A program made the position numbers and the translations under genes. Positions 1 through 7,359 of a DNA stretch of 64,000 nt are shown in pieces. The first letter of the stretch is position 1; each line of letters opens with the position of its first letter. Origin of the DNA: Mangrovivirga cuniculi (GTDB lineage Bacteria > Bacteroidota > Bacteroidia > Cytophagales > Cyclobacteriaceae); the NCBI RefSeq assembly GCF_005166025.1, contig NZ_CP028923.1, forward strand, positions 1,366,001-1,430,000. Reading direction: 5' to 3'. Below the pieces are notes generated by a model. It ran no database searches, was not told where the DNA came from, and saw nothing but the letters and a program-made list of their open reading frames with translations.

Positions 1-1
1 A

Positions 2-70
2 CTTCATCAGAGAACCCCGTTATTCATTGGAAGTAAAAAAATGGTAGAAAAAGCTGAGGGTTGCTTTTAA
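2..70 (+). CDS. fbp: class 1 fructose-1,6-bisphosphatase, C-terminal end (partial)
   Basis: Only the last 22 codons lie in the window, in the frame that starts at base 2 and stops at TAA 68-70. They read LHQRTPLFIGSKKMVEKAEG plus CF. The LHQR.PLF.GS...VE pattern is the C-terminus of class 1 fructose-1,6-bisphosphatase (Fbp), the gluconeogenic enzyme that hydrolyses fructose 1,6-bisphosphate to fructose 6-phosphate. The stop codon sits in the loop of the terminator hairpin at 56-81. The gene converges on the DUF5606 gene. The assignment rests on a short but distinctive tail; the catalytic domain is outside the window. Confidence 0.7.
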   Translation, partial: LHQRTPLFIGSKKMVEKAEGCF

Positions 71-81
71 TTGCAACCCTC
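56..81. terminator. bidirectional terminator between fbp and DUF5606 gene
   Basis: A perfect 9-bp stem (GAGGGTTGC at 56-64 with GCAACCCTC at 73-81) encloses an 8-base loop that contains the upstream stop codon. An AT-rich, T-containing stretch follows on the + strand. The two flanking genes converge here, so the hairpin can serve both. Confidence 0.75.
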
Positions 82-86
82 AAATT

Positions 87-524
87 TTATTTATTTTCGT
101 TTCCTTCGTCTTCACCATCTTCAGACCCTTTTGATAATAAGTCTTTTTCATGCTTGTAAAGAATATTGTACCAGCTGACTAGCTTTTTGATGTCAGAAGC
201 ATAAACTCTTTCTTCATCATAATCCGGCACAAGGTGTTTAAGGAATGCATGAAGCTCATCATCATCCGAAGTTGAATTAACACCGGGATCATCATCAAAC
301 TCATCCTTTATCTTTTTGAAAACATCAGCTACTGGAACAGATCCCTCAGCATCTACTGTATAAATTGATATATCAGATAGTACCGAAACCCGGGCATTCC
401 CTCCAACTACCAGTTTCTTCTTTTGGTCGTCTATTGTTTCAAGAATTACTCCCGCTCTTGTTGGTTTTACAATATTGAATAACCCTCCTTTTCCGGCAAC
501 AGCCGCTATATTTGTATAGCCCAT
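87..524 (-). CDS. DUF5606 domain protein
   Basis: A 145-residue cytoplasmic protein, ATG start at 524, no signal peptide. The N-terminus (MGYTNIAAVAGKGGLF, then an 'I..PTR.GVILETID' strand) and the DE-rich second half with 'KKLVSWYNIL' match the DUF5606 family, a small conserved protein found almost only in Bacteroidota. The N-terminal part resembles a small SH3-like barrel. The last 12 residues are an acidic, low-complexity tail. Biochemical function is unknown. It ends at the shared terminator with fbp and begins about 80 bp downstream of engB on the same strand, so the two may be co-transcribed. Confidence 0.8.
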   Translation of the reverse strand: MGYTNIAAVAGKGGLFNIVKPTRAGVILETIDDQKKKLVVGGNARVSVLSDISIYTVDAEGSVPVADVFKKIKDEFDDDPGVNSTSDDDELHAFLKHLVPDYDEERVYASDIKKLVSWYNILYKHEKDLLSKGSEDGEDEGNENK

Positions 525-603
525 AATATATAATTGATTATTTTTTATCTCTGTCTGGCAAAATTAGCTCAAAAAAAATCACTCAACCAACAATTCGCTG
601 CGG

Positions 604-1205
604 TTAATACAAGCCATTCAATTCTTCGATATAGTTAATTACTTCTTCTCTTCCTGAACCTGTTTCAGAAGATGTTACAAAAGTTGGAGGTAATTCTTCC
701 CAGTGTTTTTTCAAGTATTTATTGTGCCTTGCAACCATGCTTTGTGCCTTGTTTTTCGAAAGTTTATCAGCCTTGGTGAAAATTCTTGCAAAAGGAACAC
801 CTTTGAGTATTAGATCATTCATGAATTCAAGATCTATATCCTGGACATCTAATCTAATATCAATAAGGACAAACAGACATAGCAAATTTTCTCTCTTGCT
901 GATATAATCATTGATCATGATATTCCAGTCGATCTTTTTCGTTTTCGACACTTTAGCCCAGCCATATCCTGGCAGGTCGACCAGATACCAAGTATCGTTA
1001 ATTAAGAAATGATTAATAAGTTGAGTTTTACCTGGTTTAGAAGATATTTTAGCAAGTTTTTTTGCCCTGTAAGCATATTTATCAATGAAGACTTTCCCAC
1101 ATTAGATCTTCCTATAAATGCATATTCAGGTTTGTCAGCTTTTGGAAGACCAGTAATCTTGGTTTCGCTTTTAATAAATTTTGCTGACTTTATTAAATTA
1201 TCCAT
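604..1205 (-). CDS. engB: ribosome biogenesis GTPase EngB/YihA, frameshifted in a 7-A run
   Basis: EngB is an essential TrmE-Era-type GTPase needed for 50S subunit assembly. The first part carries G1 (GRSNVGKSS, Walker A). The second part carries G3 as [11 protein letters not shown], then the G4 motif TKADKLS and the G5-like TSSETGSG. The two parts are in different frames. In the coding sense a run of seven A (1057-1063) follows ACAGGGC. With eight A the reading becomes [20 protein letters not shown], which restores the family's conserved G2/switch I segment and gives a 200-residue protein, the normal EngB length. A single-base deletion, probably a sequencing error, is the simplest reading; transcriptional slippage on poly-A is the alternative. 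Confidence 0.9.
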
Positions 1206-1293
1206 ATATCAGAGCAATAAATAAGTTCTAAGATTATTAAATATTCTCGCAAAAATGCTTTTTTATGGATGTTTATAATTAATAATGAGCTAT

Positions 1294-1301
1294 TATTTTT
1301 G
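1294..1301 (+). promoter_or_regulatory. possible -7 box (TAnnTTTG) for the OmpA/PD40 gene
   Basis: TATTTTTG matches the Bacteroidota -7 consensus TAnnTTTG and lies in the divergent gap between engB and the OmpA-family gene. It would give a leader of about 125 bases. No clear -33 TTTG is seen, so support is modest. Confidence 0.3.
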
Positions 1302-1433
1302 TAACTTTCGGCCAAATTTAGCAAATAATTGCAGGAATTAGAGATTAATCAGCTTAAAGGGTTGATTTTTTAGTAGTTGAGTTTGAATATTCTAATATAC
1401 TTTAGTAATATTAATTTAATTTTTTTCTATTTT

Positions 1434-3524
1434 ATGAACGTAATGCAGCGTATTATTTTTTATGCTGGCTTGCTGTTATTATTAGTAACAAAGCCTTTCA
1501 TACTTCAAGCCCAAGAGGACAACGAGGAAGTTGCGGAACAACTTGTTGAATTGGGTAAAGAGACTATGCGGGCTACGCAGGCTCTTGAGATTGCTAAAGA
1601 ACAGTTTGTACAAGCTGCAGATCTTGATCCGGATAATATAGAAGCAAACTGGCTTGCCGGAGAATATATCCAACGAACATCCAATAAAGACAGAAGCGTA
1701 AAATACTTCAAAAGAGTTCTTGAATTAGATGCAGATTACAGGTTCGATGTCCTTTACTGGATTGGCAGGGGCTATCAATATGGTTATGATTTCTCCAACG
1801 CCCTGGAATTTTATCAGAGATATTACGATAAGCTATACTCGGATGTTAATTATCGTGGTATGGATAAAGTATCTGTAAAGGAAACAGAGAAGAAAATTGA
1901 GGAGGCGAAAAATGGAATAGAGTTTATGGCTAATCCCATGAATTTTTCCATTGTTAATGTTGGATCATCGATCAATTCTCCAATGCCTGATTATGGACCG
2001 GTATTGAATGAAGATGAAACAATTATGATCTTCACTACGAGAAGAAAAGACGGGAACCTTAACCAGGACGTGTTCGAAGATAACTTTCCATATGAAGATA
2101 TTTTTATATCATATAAGAAAGATGGTCAATGGACAGAAGCCAGAAATATTGGTGATGCGATTAATACACCATTTCACGATAGTAACCTCGCTCTTTCTGC
2201 TGATGGCGACGACCTTTATATTTATATGGATGAAAATGAGGGAGATATATACGTTAGTAGTCGGATTGATGACAGTACCTGGTCAGAACCAGAGCCTCTT
2301 TCAGATGCAATAAATAGTTTAAATTATAACGAGAAATCAATTTCCATTTCGCCAGATAAAAGCATCATGTTCTTTTCGTCTAACAGACCGGGTGGTTTTG
2401 GAGGTGATGATATCTATTATGCTACAAAAAATGAGCGTGGGGAATGGTCTCGAAGCAGGAATCTTGGACCTGTAATCAATACAGAATATAATGAAGACGG
2501 ACCGTTTATAGATTACGACGGCAAAACTTTATACTTTTCAAGTAACGGCAGAGGAGGAATGGGAGGTTATGATCTCTTCAAGGTAGAGTATGATAGTATA
2601 GAAGATGCCTGGAGTGAACCCGTAAATCTTGGGTATCCTATAAATACCCCGGACGATGATATCTATTTCGTAAGTACCAAAGATGGTGAACGTGGATATT
2701 ATGCTTCAATTAGAGAAGACGGCATGGGCTTTACAGATATTTATATGGTTACTATTCCTGAAAATCTGGATGAACAACTAGTGGCAATGAATTCTGACAA
2801 TAATGTAGCAGAAGAAAAAAATGGTGAGATAGATACCCCACCGGTTGTTGAAGAACCAACTGAGGTTATCGAACCTGATCCGGAACCAGAACCTGAGGTT
2901 ATATCACCTGTTCAACTGGTAGTAGCAACATTTGCAGAAGGAGCACCGGTTAATGCCAGGGTTAGATTAACAAAAAAAGATGATAATACAGTAGTTGCTG
3001 TTGGTACAAAGCAACCAGGTGTTTATGTAAGCTCTTTAACCCCTGAACAACCAACAGATTACATTTTGTCTGCTGAATATCCGGGATACGTATTTAAAAA
3101 TGTAAGCGTTACAATTCCTGCGGCAACAAGTGAAACACAGACTATTACAAAAACAATAGATTTTCAGAGAGCGTCAACCGGGGCCAGAGGAGTTTTAAGA
3201 AATATATATTTCAAGTTTGACCAGGCTAAACTGACAGATAATTCATTTAACGAACTGAATAAGCTTGAACGTATGATGGCTGAAAATCCGGGTATCCGTG
3301 TTGAAATTGGAGGGCATACTGATAATATTGGATCTGCTAGCTATAATAAGGACCTTTCAAAAAGGCGAGCGATGGCTGTAGTGAATTATCTCATTGATAA
3401 AGGGATAGATCCAAGCAGGCTCACAGCTGTAGGGTATGGTGAAGAAAGACCACTTGCTTCAAATGATGATGAACGCGATGGAAGAGAGTTAAACAGAAGA
3501 GTAGAGTTTACAATTATTAAGTAA
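1434..3524 (+). CDS. PorE-like OmpA-family protein with TPR and PD40 propeller
   Basis: From the ATG at 1434 the protein has 696 residues; an in-frame TTG at 1377 would only add a hydrophobic, AT-rich leader. Order of parts: signal peptide (cleavage after LQAQ), TPR-type helices about 30-130, WD40-like PD40 repeats about 180-440 (FFSSNRPGG, LYFSSNGRGGMGG), an acidic Pro/Glu linker about 465-490, a carboxypeptidase-regulatory-like beta domain about 490-580, and a C-terminal OmpA domain (about 590-696) with the peptidoglycan signature GGHTDNIG and GYGEERP. This is the architecture of PorE, a periplasmic T9SS subunit that binds peptidoglycan. PorE is a lipoprotein, whereas no lipobox cysteine is seen here, and Bacteroidota carry several paralogues, so a general OmpA/PD40 envelope protein is possible. 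A terminator follows at once. Confidence 0.8.
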   Translation: MNVMQRIIFYAGLLLLLVTKPFILQAQEDNEEVAEQLVELGKETMRATQALEIAKEQFVQAADLDPDNIEANWLAGEYIQRTSNKDRSVKYFKRVLELDADYRFDVLYWIGRGYQYGYDFSNALEFYQRYYDKLYSDVNYRGMDKVSVKETEKKIEEAKNGIEFMANPMNFSIVNVGSSINSPMPDYGPVLNEDETIMIFTTRRKDGNLNQDVFEDNFPYEDIFISYKKDGQWTEARNIGDAINTPFHDSNLALSADGDDLYIYMDENEGDIYVSSRIDDSTWSEPEPLSDAINSLNYNEKSISISPDKSIMFFSSNRPGGFGGDDIYYATKNERGEWSRSRNLGPVINTEYNEDGPFIDYDGKTLYFSSNGRGGMGGYDLFKVEYDSIEDAWSEPVNLGYPINTPDDDIYFVSTKDGERGYYASIREDGMGFTDIYMVTIPENLDEQLVAMNSDNNVAEEKNGEIDTPPVVEEPTEVIEPDPEPEPEVISPVQLVVATFAEGAPVNARVRLTKKDDNTVVAVGTKQPGVYVSSLTPEQPTDYILSAEYPGYVFKNVSVTIPAATSETQTITKTIDFQRASTGARGVLRNIYFKFDQAKLTDNSFNELNKLERMMAENPGIRVEIGGHTDNIGSASYNKDLSKRRAMAVVNYLIDKGIDPSRLTAVGYGEERPLASNDDERDGRELNRRVEFTIIK

Positions 3525-3547
3525 AAGAATTTATTTTTATAGATATA

Positions 3548-3568
3548 AAAGGGGCTTTTTGCCCCTTT
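3548..3568 (+). terminator. rho-independent terminator after OmpA/PD40 gene
   Basis: An 8-bp perfect stem (AAAGGGGC / GCCCCTTT) with a TTTTT loop is followed by CTTTTTT. It lies 23 bp past the stop codon. Confidence 0.85.
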
Positions 3569-3606
3569 CTTTTTTAACAAATAGTAATGTTACAGGTTAT
3601 ACTCAT

Positions 3607-3614
3607 TAACTTTG
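3607..3614 (+). promoter_or_regulatory. -7 box (TAnnTTTG) for ubiE-porT
   Basis: TAACTTTG matches TAnnTTTG exactly. It lies just after the preceding terminator and 18 bp upstream of the ubiE ATG, implying a very short leader. The -33 element is not obvious. Confidence 0.45.
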
Positions 3615-3632
3615 CAACTTAATTATTTACAG

Positions 3633-4357
3633 ATGACAGTAGTACCATATAAAAATAAGGAAGAAGGTAAGAAGAAGCAGGTTGCTGATATGTTTAATAG
3701 TATCAGCAAGAAATATGATTTTTTAAATCATTTTTTAAGCTTGGGTATTGATATACTTTGGAGAAAAAAGGCGGTTAAGCAATTAAAACAATATCAACCT
3801 GAAGTAATACTGGATATAGCTACAGGAACCGGTGATTTTGCAATTGAGGCAGCTAAAGGATTACCTGCAAAAGAAATTATCGGAGTCGATATTTCTGAGG
3901 GTATGCTGGAGGTAGGCAAAGATAAGATGAAGGAAAAAGGCCTTGATAATCTTATCACGATGGAACTTGGCGATAGTGAGAACTTACGATTTGAGGACAA
4001 TAAATTTGATGCTGTTATCGTTGCATTTGGAGTAAGGAATTTCGAAAATCTTGAAGCAGGTCTGAGTGAGATGTATCGAGTTTTAAAACCCGGGGGCGAT
4101 TATCTATTATTGAGTTTTCTCAACCGGAGAAATTTCCTTTTAAACAGTCTTACAATTTTTATTTTAAATATATTTTACCTTCAATTGGAAAATTAGTCTC
4201 AAAAGACAATGCTGCATACACATATTTACCAGAATCTGTTGAAGTTTTTCCATATGGTAAAAAATTTGTTAATATATTAGAGCAGTTAAACTATAAAAAA
4301 GCTAAATGTCAACCGCTTACTTTCGGAATAAGTTCAATATATACGGCAACAAAATAG
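3633..4357 (+). CDS. ubiE: demethylmenaquinone methyltransferase, frameshifted in a G run
   Basis: UbiE/MenG methylates demethylmenaquinone with S-adenosylmethionine, the last step of menaquinone synthesis. The ATG at 3633 gives MTVVPYKNK, with a promoter just upstream. Visible motifs are [20 protein letters not shown], motif [25 protein letters not shown] and LKPGG. After LKPGG the frame is lost: G5 at 4092-4096 would need to be G6. Adding one G gives [17 protein letters not shown] and continues to ...[11 protein letters not shown] with a stop at 4357, a normal 241-residue UbiE. Read literally, the protein would end with an unrelated tail at 4196 and lose about 70 residues. A sequencing error is most likely. 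The restored end overlaps the start of porT by 52 bp. Confidence 0.92.
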
Positions 4358-5055
4358 TAATTATTTTTTTCCTGGTAATCATATCAGGATCCACATTTAT
4401 AAAAGGACAAAACCGGTCTGATATAAATTTACCCAATTATGATGACCGGTGGTTACATTATGGGTTTCAATTAGGTGTGCACTCTTCAATGTACAAATTG
4501 AAATACAGTAATGCCTTCACATCACCAGATCTTGCCTCTTTACAGGCAATTTATACTAAACCCAGCATAGGTTTCTCTGTCGGATTTATAGCTAATTTTC
4601 GAATTAGTGAATTCTGGAATTTCAGGGTTCAACCAAAGATCGGGTTTTATGATTTTCGTCTGGAGTATATATATAATGATCCTCAGCAACCGGTGGTAGA
4701 CGAATTAGTTGAGTCCACTTTTATAGAGGTTCCATTATTACTGAAGGTTAAATCTTCCAGAATGAAAAACTCCAGGGTATATCTAGTAGCGGGCATTACG
4801 CCAATGTTTGAGGCAAATGGAAAGAAGAAAAGGCAAAATGACGACAGATTGCACACCGAAAGCTTTAATCTAGCAGTCGAATTCGGGCTTGGTCTGGATA
4901 GATACAATGAATTTTATAAGTTTTCACCGGAATTGAGATACTCACTTGGAGTTCTTAATATGTTAGGGAATGTCGACAATGAGTTCAGTGAAGGGATAAA
5001 GTATATAAATACTCATACAATCACACTATATTTCTTATTTGAAGGTGGAAAATAA
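4306..5055 (+). CDS. porT: type IX secretion protein PorT
   Basis: A 249-residue outer-membrane protein with an N-terminal membrane/signal segment ([20 protein letters not shown]), then NLPNYDDRWLHYGFQLGVH, the recognisable start of mature PorT, and a predicted eight-stranded beta barrel of the PorT/OMP_b-brl type. PorT is required for type IX secretion and gliding in Bacteroidota. The ubiE-porT order with overlap recurs in the phylum as far as I recall. The ATG at 4306 lies inside the restored end of ubiE, and no later ATG precedes the signal segment. Together with porX and the CHU_C protein in this window it supports a working T9SS. Confidence 0.85.
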   Translation: MSTAYFRNKFNIYGNKIVIIFFLVIISGSTFIKGQNRSDINLPNYDDRWLHYGFQLGVHSSMYKLKYSNAFTSPDLASLQAIYTKPSIGFSVGFIANFRISEFWNFRVQPKIGFYDFRLEYIYNDPQQPVVDELVESTFIEVPLLLKVKSSRMKNSRVYLVAGITPMFEANGKKKRQNDDRLHTESFNLAVEFGLGLDRYNEFYKFSPELRYSLGVLNMLGNVDNEFSEGIKYINTHTITLYFLFEGGK

Positions 5056-5800
5056 AACTGTATTAATAACCGGCGCTACATCTGGAATTGGCCTTGCTAC
5101 AGCCAGGCTTTTAGGCTCTAATGGATTTAACATCATTGCATGTGGAAGAAGAAAGGAAAGGCTGGATGAGCTTAAAAATATACTTGAGAAGGATACAAGG
5201 ATTCTTACTTTAGAATTTGATGTTCGAAATAAAAATGCAGTCAATAAAGTTTTTAATTCTTTACCTGAAGAATGGAAGAAGATCGACGTTCTTATAAATA
5301 ATGCAGGAAATGCTCATGGTCTGGATACTATCGACCAGGCTAGCCTGGAAGACTGGGATTTGATGATCGATATAAATGTCAAAGGTCTGCTTTATGTTAG
5401 CCGGGCTGTAATTCCAGGAATGGTTTCAAGAAAATCAGGACATATAATTAATATCGGATCACTGGCTGGTAAAGAAACATATGCTAAAGGAAACGTGTAT
5501 TGCGGAACAAAACATGCTGTTGACGCGATATCTTCCGGAATGAGAAAAGATCTTCTCGAGCATGGTATTAAGGTTAGCCAGGTATGTCCGGGGTTAGTTA
5601 ATACTGAATTTAGTGAAGTTAGGTTTAAGGGTGATGAGAAAAAGGCAGAAAATGTTTATAAAGGAATGGAACCTTTATATGCAGAAGATATTGCTGAGAT
5701 AATTGAATTTGTTATTACAAGACCAAAGCACGTTAATATAGCTGATTCGTTAATTCTTCCTTTAGACCAGGCCTCTTCAACTGAGGTCAAAAGAAGTTAG
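5039..5800 (+). CDS. SDR-family NAD(P)-dependent oxidoreductase (YdfG-like)
   Basis: A classical short-chain dehydrogenase of about 250 residues. It shows the cofactor loop TGATSGIG (residues 11-18), the NNAG motif, the catalytic Ser in IGSLAG and YCGTK as the catalytic YxxxK. The sequence CGRRKERL after the second strand has two arginines, suggesting NADP(H). It resembles YdfG-type 3-hydroxy acid/serine dehydrogenases. The start is uncertain: TTG at 5039 or GTG at 5045, both inside the end of porT, indicating translational coupling. Substrate cannot be told from sequence. Confidence 0.85.
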   Translation: MKVENKTVLITGATSGIGLATARLLGSNGFNIIACGRRKERLDELKNILEKDTRILTLEFDVRNKNAVNKVFNSLPEEWKKIDVLINNAGNAHGLDTIDQASLEDWDLMIDINVKGLLYVSRAVIPGMVSRKSGHIINIGSLAGKETYAKGNVYCGTKHAVDAISSGMRKDLLEHGIKVSQVCPGLVNTEFSEVRFKGDEKKAENVYKGMEPLYAEDIAEIIEFVITRPKHVNIADSLILPLDQASSTEVKRS

Positions 5801-5830
5801 CTATAAATTAATTTTATTAACAAAAATAAG

Positions 5831-5859
5831 AAAGGGTATAACCAATGGTCATACCCTTT
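5831..5859. terminator. bidirectional terminator
   Basis: A 9-bp stem (AAAGGGTAT / ATACCCTTT) encloses an 11-base loop. It sits between the convergent SDR and secreted-protein genes with T/A-rich flanks on both sides. Confidence 0.7.
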
Positions 5860-5884
5860 ATATTTTTAAACTTTATTAGTTGGC

Positions 5885-6319
5885 TTATCTTTTGAATCCA
5901 AGTACTGCTCCTCCGCAATTATTATTGGAATTATTGAACGTAAATGTGATGTAATAGATTCCTGTAGCATTGCAGGGGTATGCAATAGTGCTATATAGCT
6001 TACCATTGGCGTTATTTGTACTTACAAGCTGCCTGTTTGAGTCGTATAAGGAAACTACAATGCCATCAGCATCATTAGTGCCTGTGCACATATTAATCAT
6101 GTATTGTGTTCCTTTAGCAAAAACGTAAGAGTATTCTATCTTTTTCTTGCTACCTCCTTCACCATCGATTTTATAACTTTTTACAAAGTTAAAACCTTGT
6201 TTAAGCTTAGGTATGCAAGCTTCAGCATATGATCCTGCCTCGCATTGAGCAACAGCATCCGAAGGGTTTAGCACGAAGAGAAGGCCAAAAAATAAAGCTA
6301 GGTGGAGTATCCTTTTCAT
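5885..6319 (-). CDS. secreted protein of unknown function
   Basis: A 144-residue protein with a clear signal peptide (FFGLLFVLNPSDAVAQ) and a mature domain with five Cys (one each in QCEAG, EACIP, MCTGT, YPCNA and NCGGA), suggesting disulphides. Strands such as DGIVVSLYDSN and GIYYITFTF suggest a small beta sandwich resembling pre-peptidase C-terminal-like domains, but I do not assign a family. It is the last gene of the leftward run that starts with cheR, 16 bp after the lipoprotein gene, so it may belong to that operon. Confidence 0.65.
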   Translation of the reverse strand: MKRILHLALFFGLLFVLNPSDAVAQCEAGSYAEACIPKLKQGFNFVKSYKIDGEGGSKKKIEYSYVFAKGTQYMINMCTGTNDADGIVVSLYDSNRQLVSTNNANGKLYSTIAYPCNATGIYYITFTFNNSNNNCGGAVLGFKR

Positions 6320-6335
6320 ATATTTTAAAGGTTAA

Positions 6336-7262
6336 TTAGCTAATAATATTTTTTCTGATTTCTGAAGTTATATCAATTATCTTTTTAAGCTGTTCGTCAG
6401 ACATCAAGATTTCTGATGTTGTTTCCTGAACAATAGTCAATACACCGTCAACTTCTTTAAACGATGATTCACCATGAGTATATTTTATTTCAACTTCTGC
6501 ATAAATATCTGCCAGTTTTTTCATCTCAGTTTCAAGTTTGGCAATATCCGGATCGTCATTATAAAATGACAACAGAAGCATTATATTTTCCAGAATGATT
6601 TTTTGCTCCCCGATTTTCTCTCTCAACGCTTCACTTTCAGGGTTTTCCTGATATACCTGTTCAGCAATATGGAGTGCCTCAAGCCATCCGCCAGTTAATA
6701 ATAATATGCTAAGATTTGCTCTTTTTTGCTCTTGAAGATAGCTATTGATATCATTGAAGTTTTTCGTGGTAATCAATAGCAGCGAATCAAGATTACTTGA
6801 ATTCGTGGCAAGTCTTTTAATAGTATTAAAATCAAAAAATTGTCCGATGTTAAGCTCATCCGCCAATTCTTTTATTGACGATAAATAAACAACACCATCC
6901 TGGTTTTGCTCATATATATTGGTGTATCCAAGATCCGTGCCATAAATTCCCAGGTTTAACGCTTTTTCGAAATTAGTATTATATTTCGATACATTGTCTG
7001 ATGAGTTTAGATAGGACTTGTTGTATTTATGTCCTGACTCTTTTAAAAGAACCGAAATTTCCAGTGGAGAGGGGATCTGCTGTATAATGGCAGATAGCGT
7101 CTCCTGAGAAATTTCAGGTTTTAAAGAATCTCCTTCGTTAATATCTTCTAGAAGGTTTTCATCTTGTGCCGTTTCCTTACTGTCTCCGCAAGAAGCCAGA
7201 AAAAATACAGCCAGGAAGAGAACTAAAAATTTCTGTGTCAATGAGATTTGGTTTAGTTTCAT
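6336..7262 (-). CDS. lipoprotein, helical, unknown function
   Basis: The likely start is the ATG at 7262 (MKLNQISLTQKF); nine more codons upstream to 7289 precede the signal peptide and look non-native. The lipobox is FLASC, so the mature protein is lipid-anchored. The rest (about 280 residues) is alpha-helical with no recognised domain. It begins about 100 bp after the ABCG-like transporter gene and reads the same way, which makes it a candidate outer-envelope partner of that transporter or signalling cluster. Similar 'helical lipoprotein' genes are common in Bacteroidota without known role. Confidence 0.65.
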   Translation of the reverse strand: MKLNQISLTQKFLVLFLAVFFLASCGDSKETAQDENLLEDINEGDSLKPEISQETLSAIIQQIPSPLEISVLLKESGHKYNKSYLNSSDNVSKYNTNFEKALNLGIYGTDLGYTNIYEQNQDGVVYLSSIKELADELNIGQFFDFNTIKRLATNSSNLDSLLLITTKNFNDINSYLQEQKRANLSILLLTGGWLEALHIAEQVYQENPESEALREKIGEQKIILENIMLLLSFYNDDPDIAKLETEMKKLADIYAEVEIKYTHGESSFKEVDGVLTIVQETTSEILMSDEQLKKIIDITSEIRKNIIS

Positions 7263-7359
7263 TTTTCTAATATAAAAAATGGAGTTCAAATATAAAACTT
7301 TACTGATTTACCTGTGTTCAAAATACCGTATAATTATAAATATATGTAATATTTAGACA

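Noticed and set aside
1-36. Gene tail in frame 1 ending at TAA 34-36 (TSSENPVIHWK).
   Set aside because: Frame 2 gives LHQRTPLFIGSKK, a recognisable fructose-bisphosphatase C-terminus ending at 70.
1377-1433. TTG start extending the OmpA/PD40 protein by 19 residues.
   Set aside because: The extension is AT-rich and hydrophobic, and the signal peptide begins properly at the ATG at 1434.
4097-4196. Naturally truncated UbiE of about 187 residues.
   Set aside because: The +1 G frame continues with a complete, family-like C-terminus to 4357.
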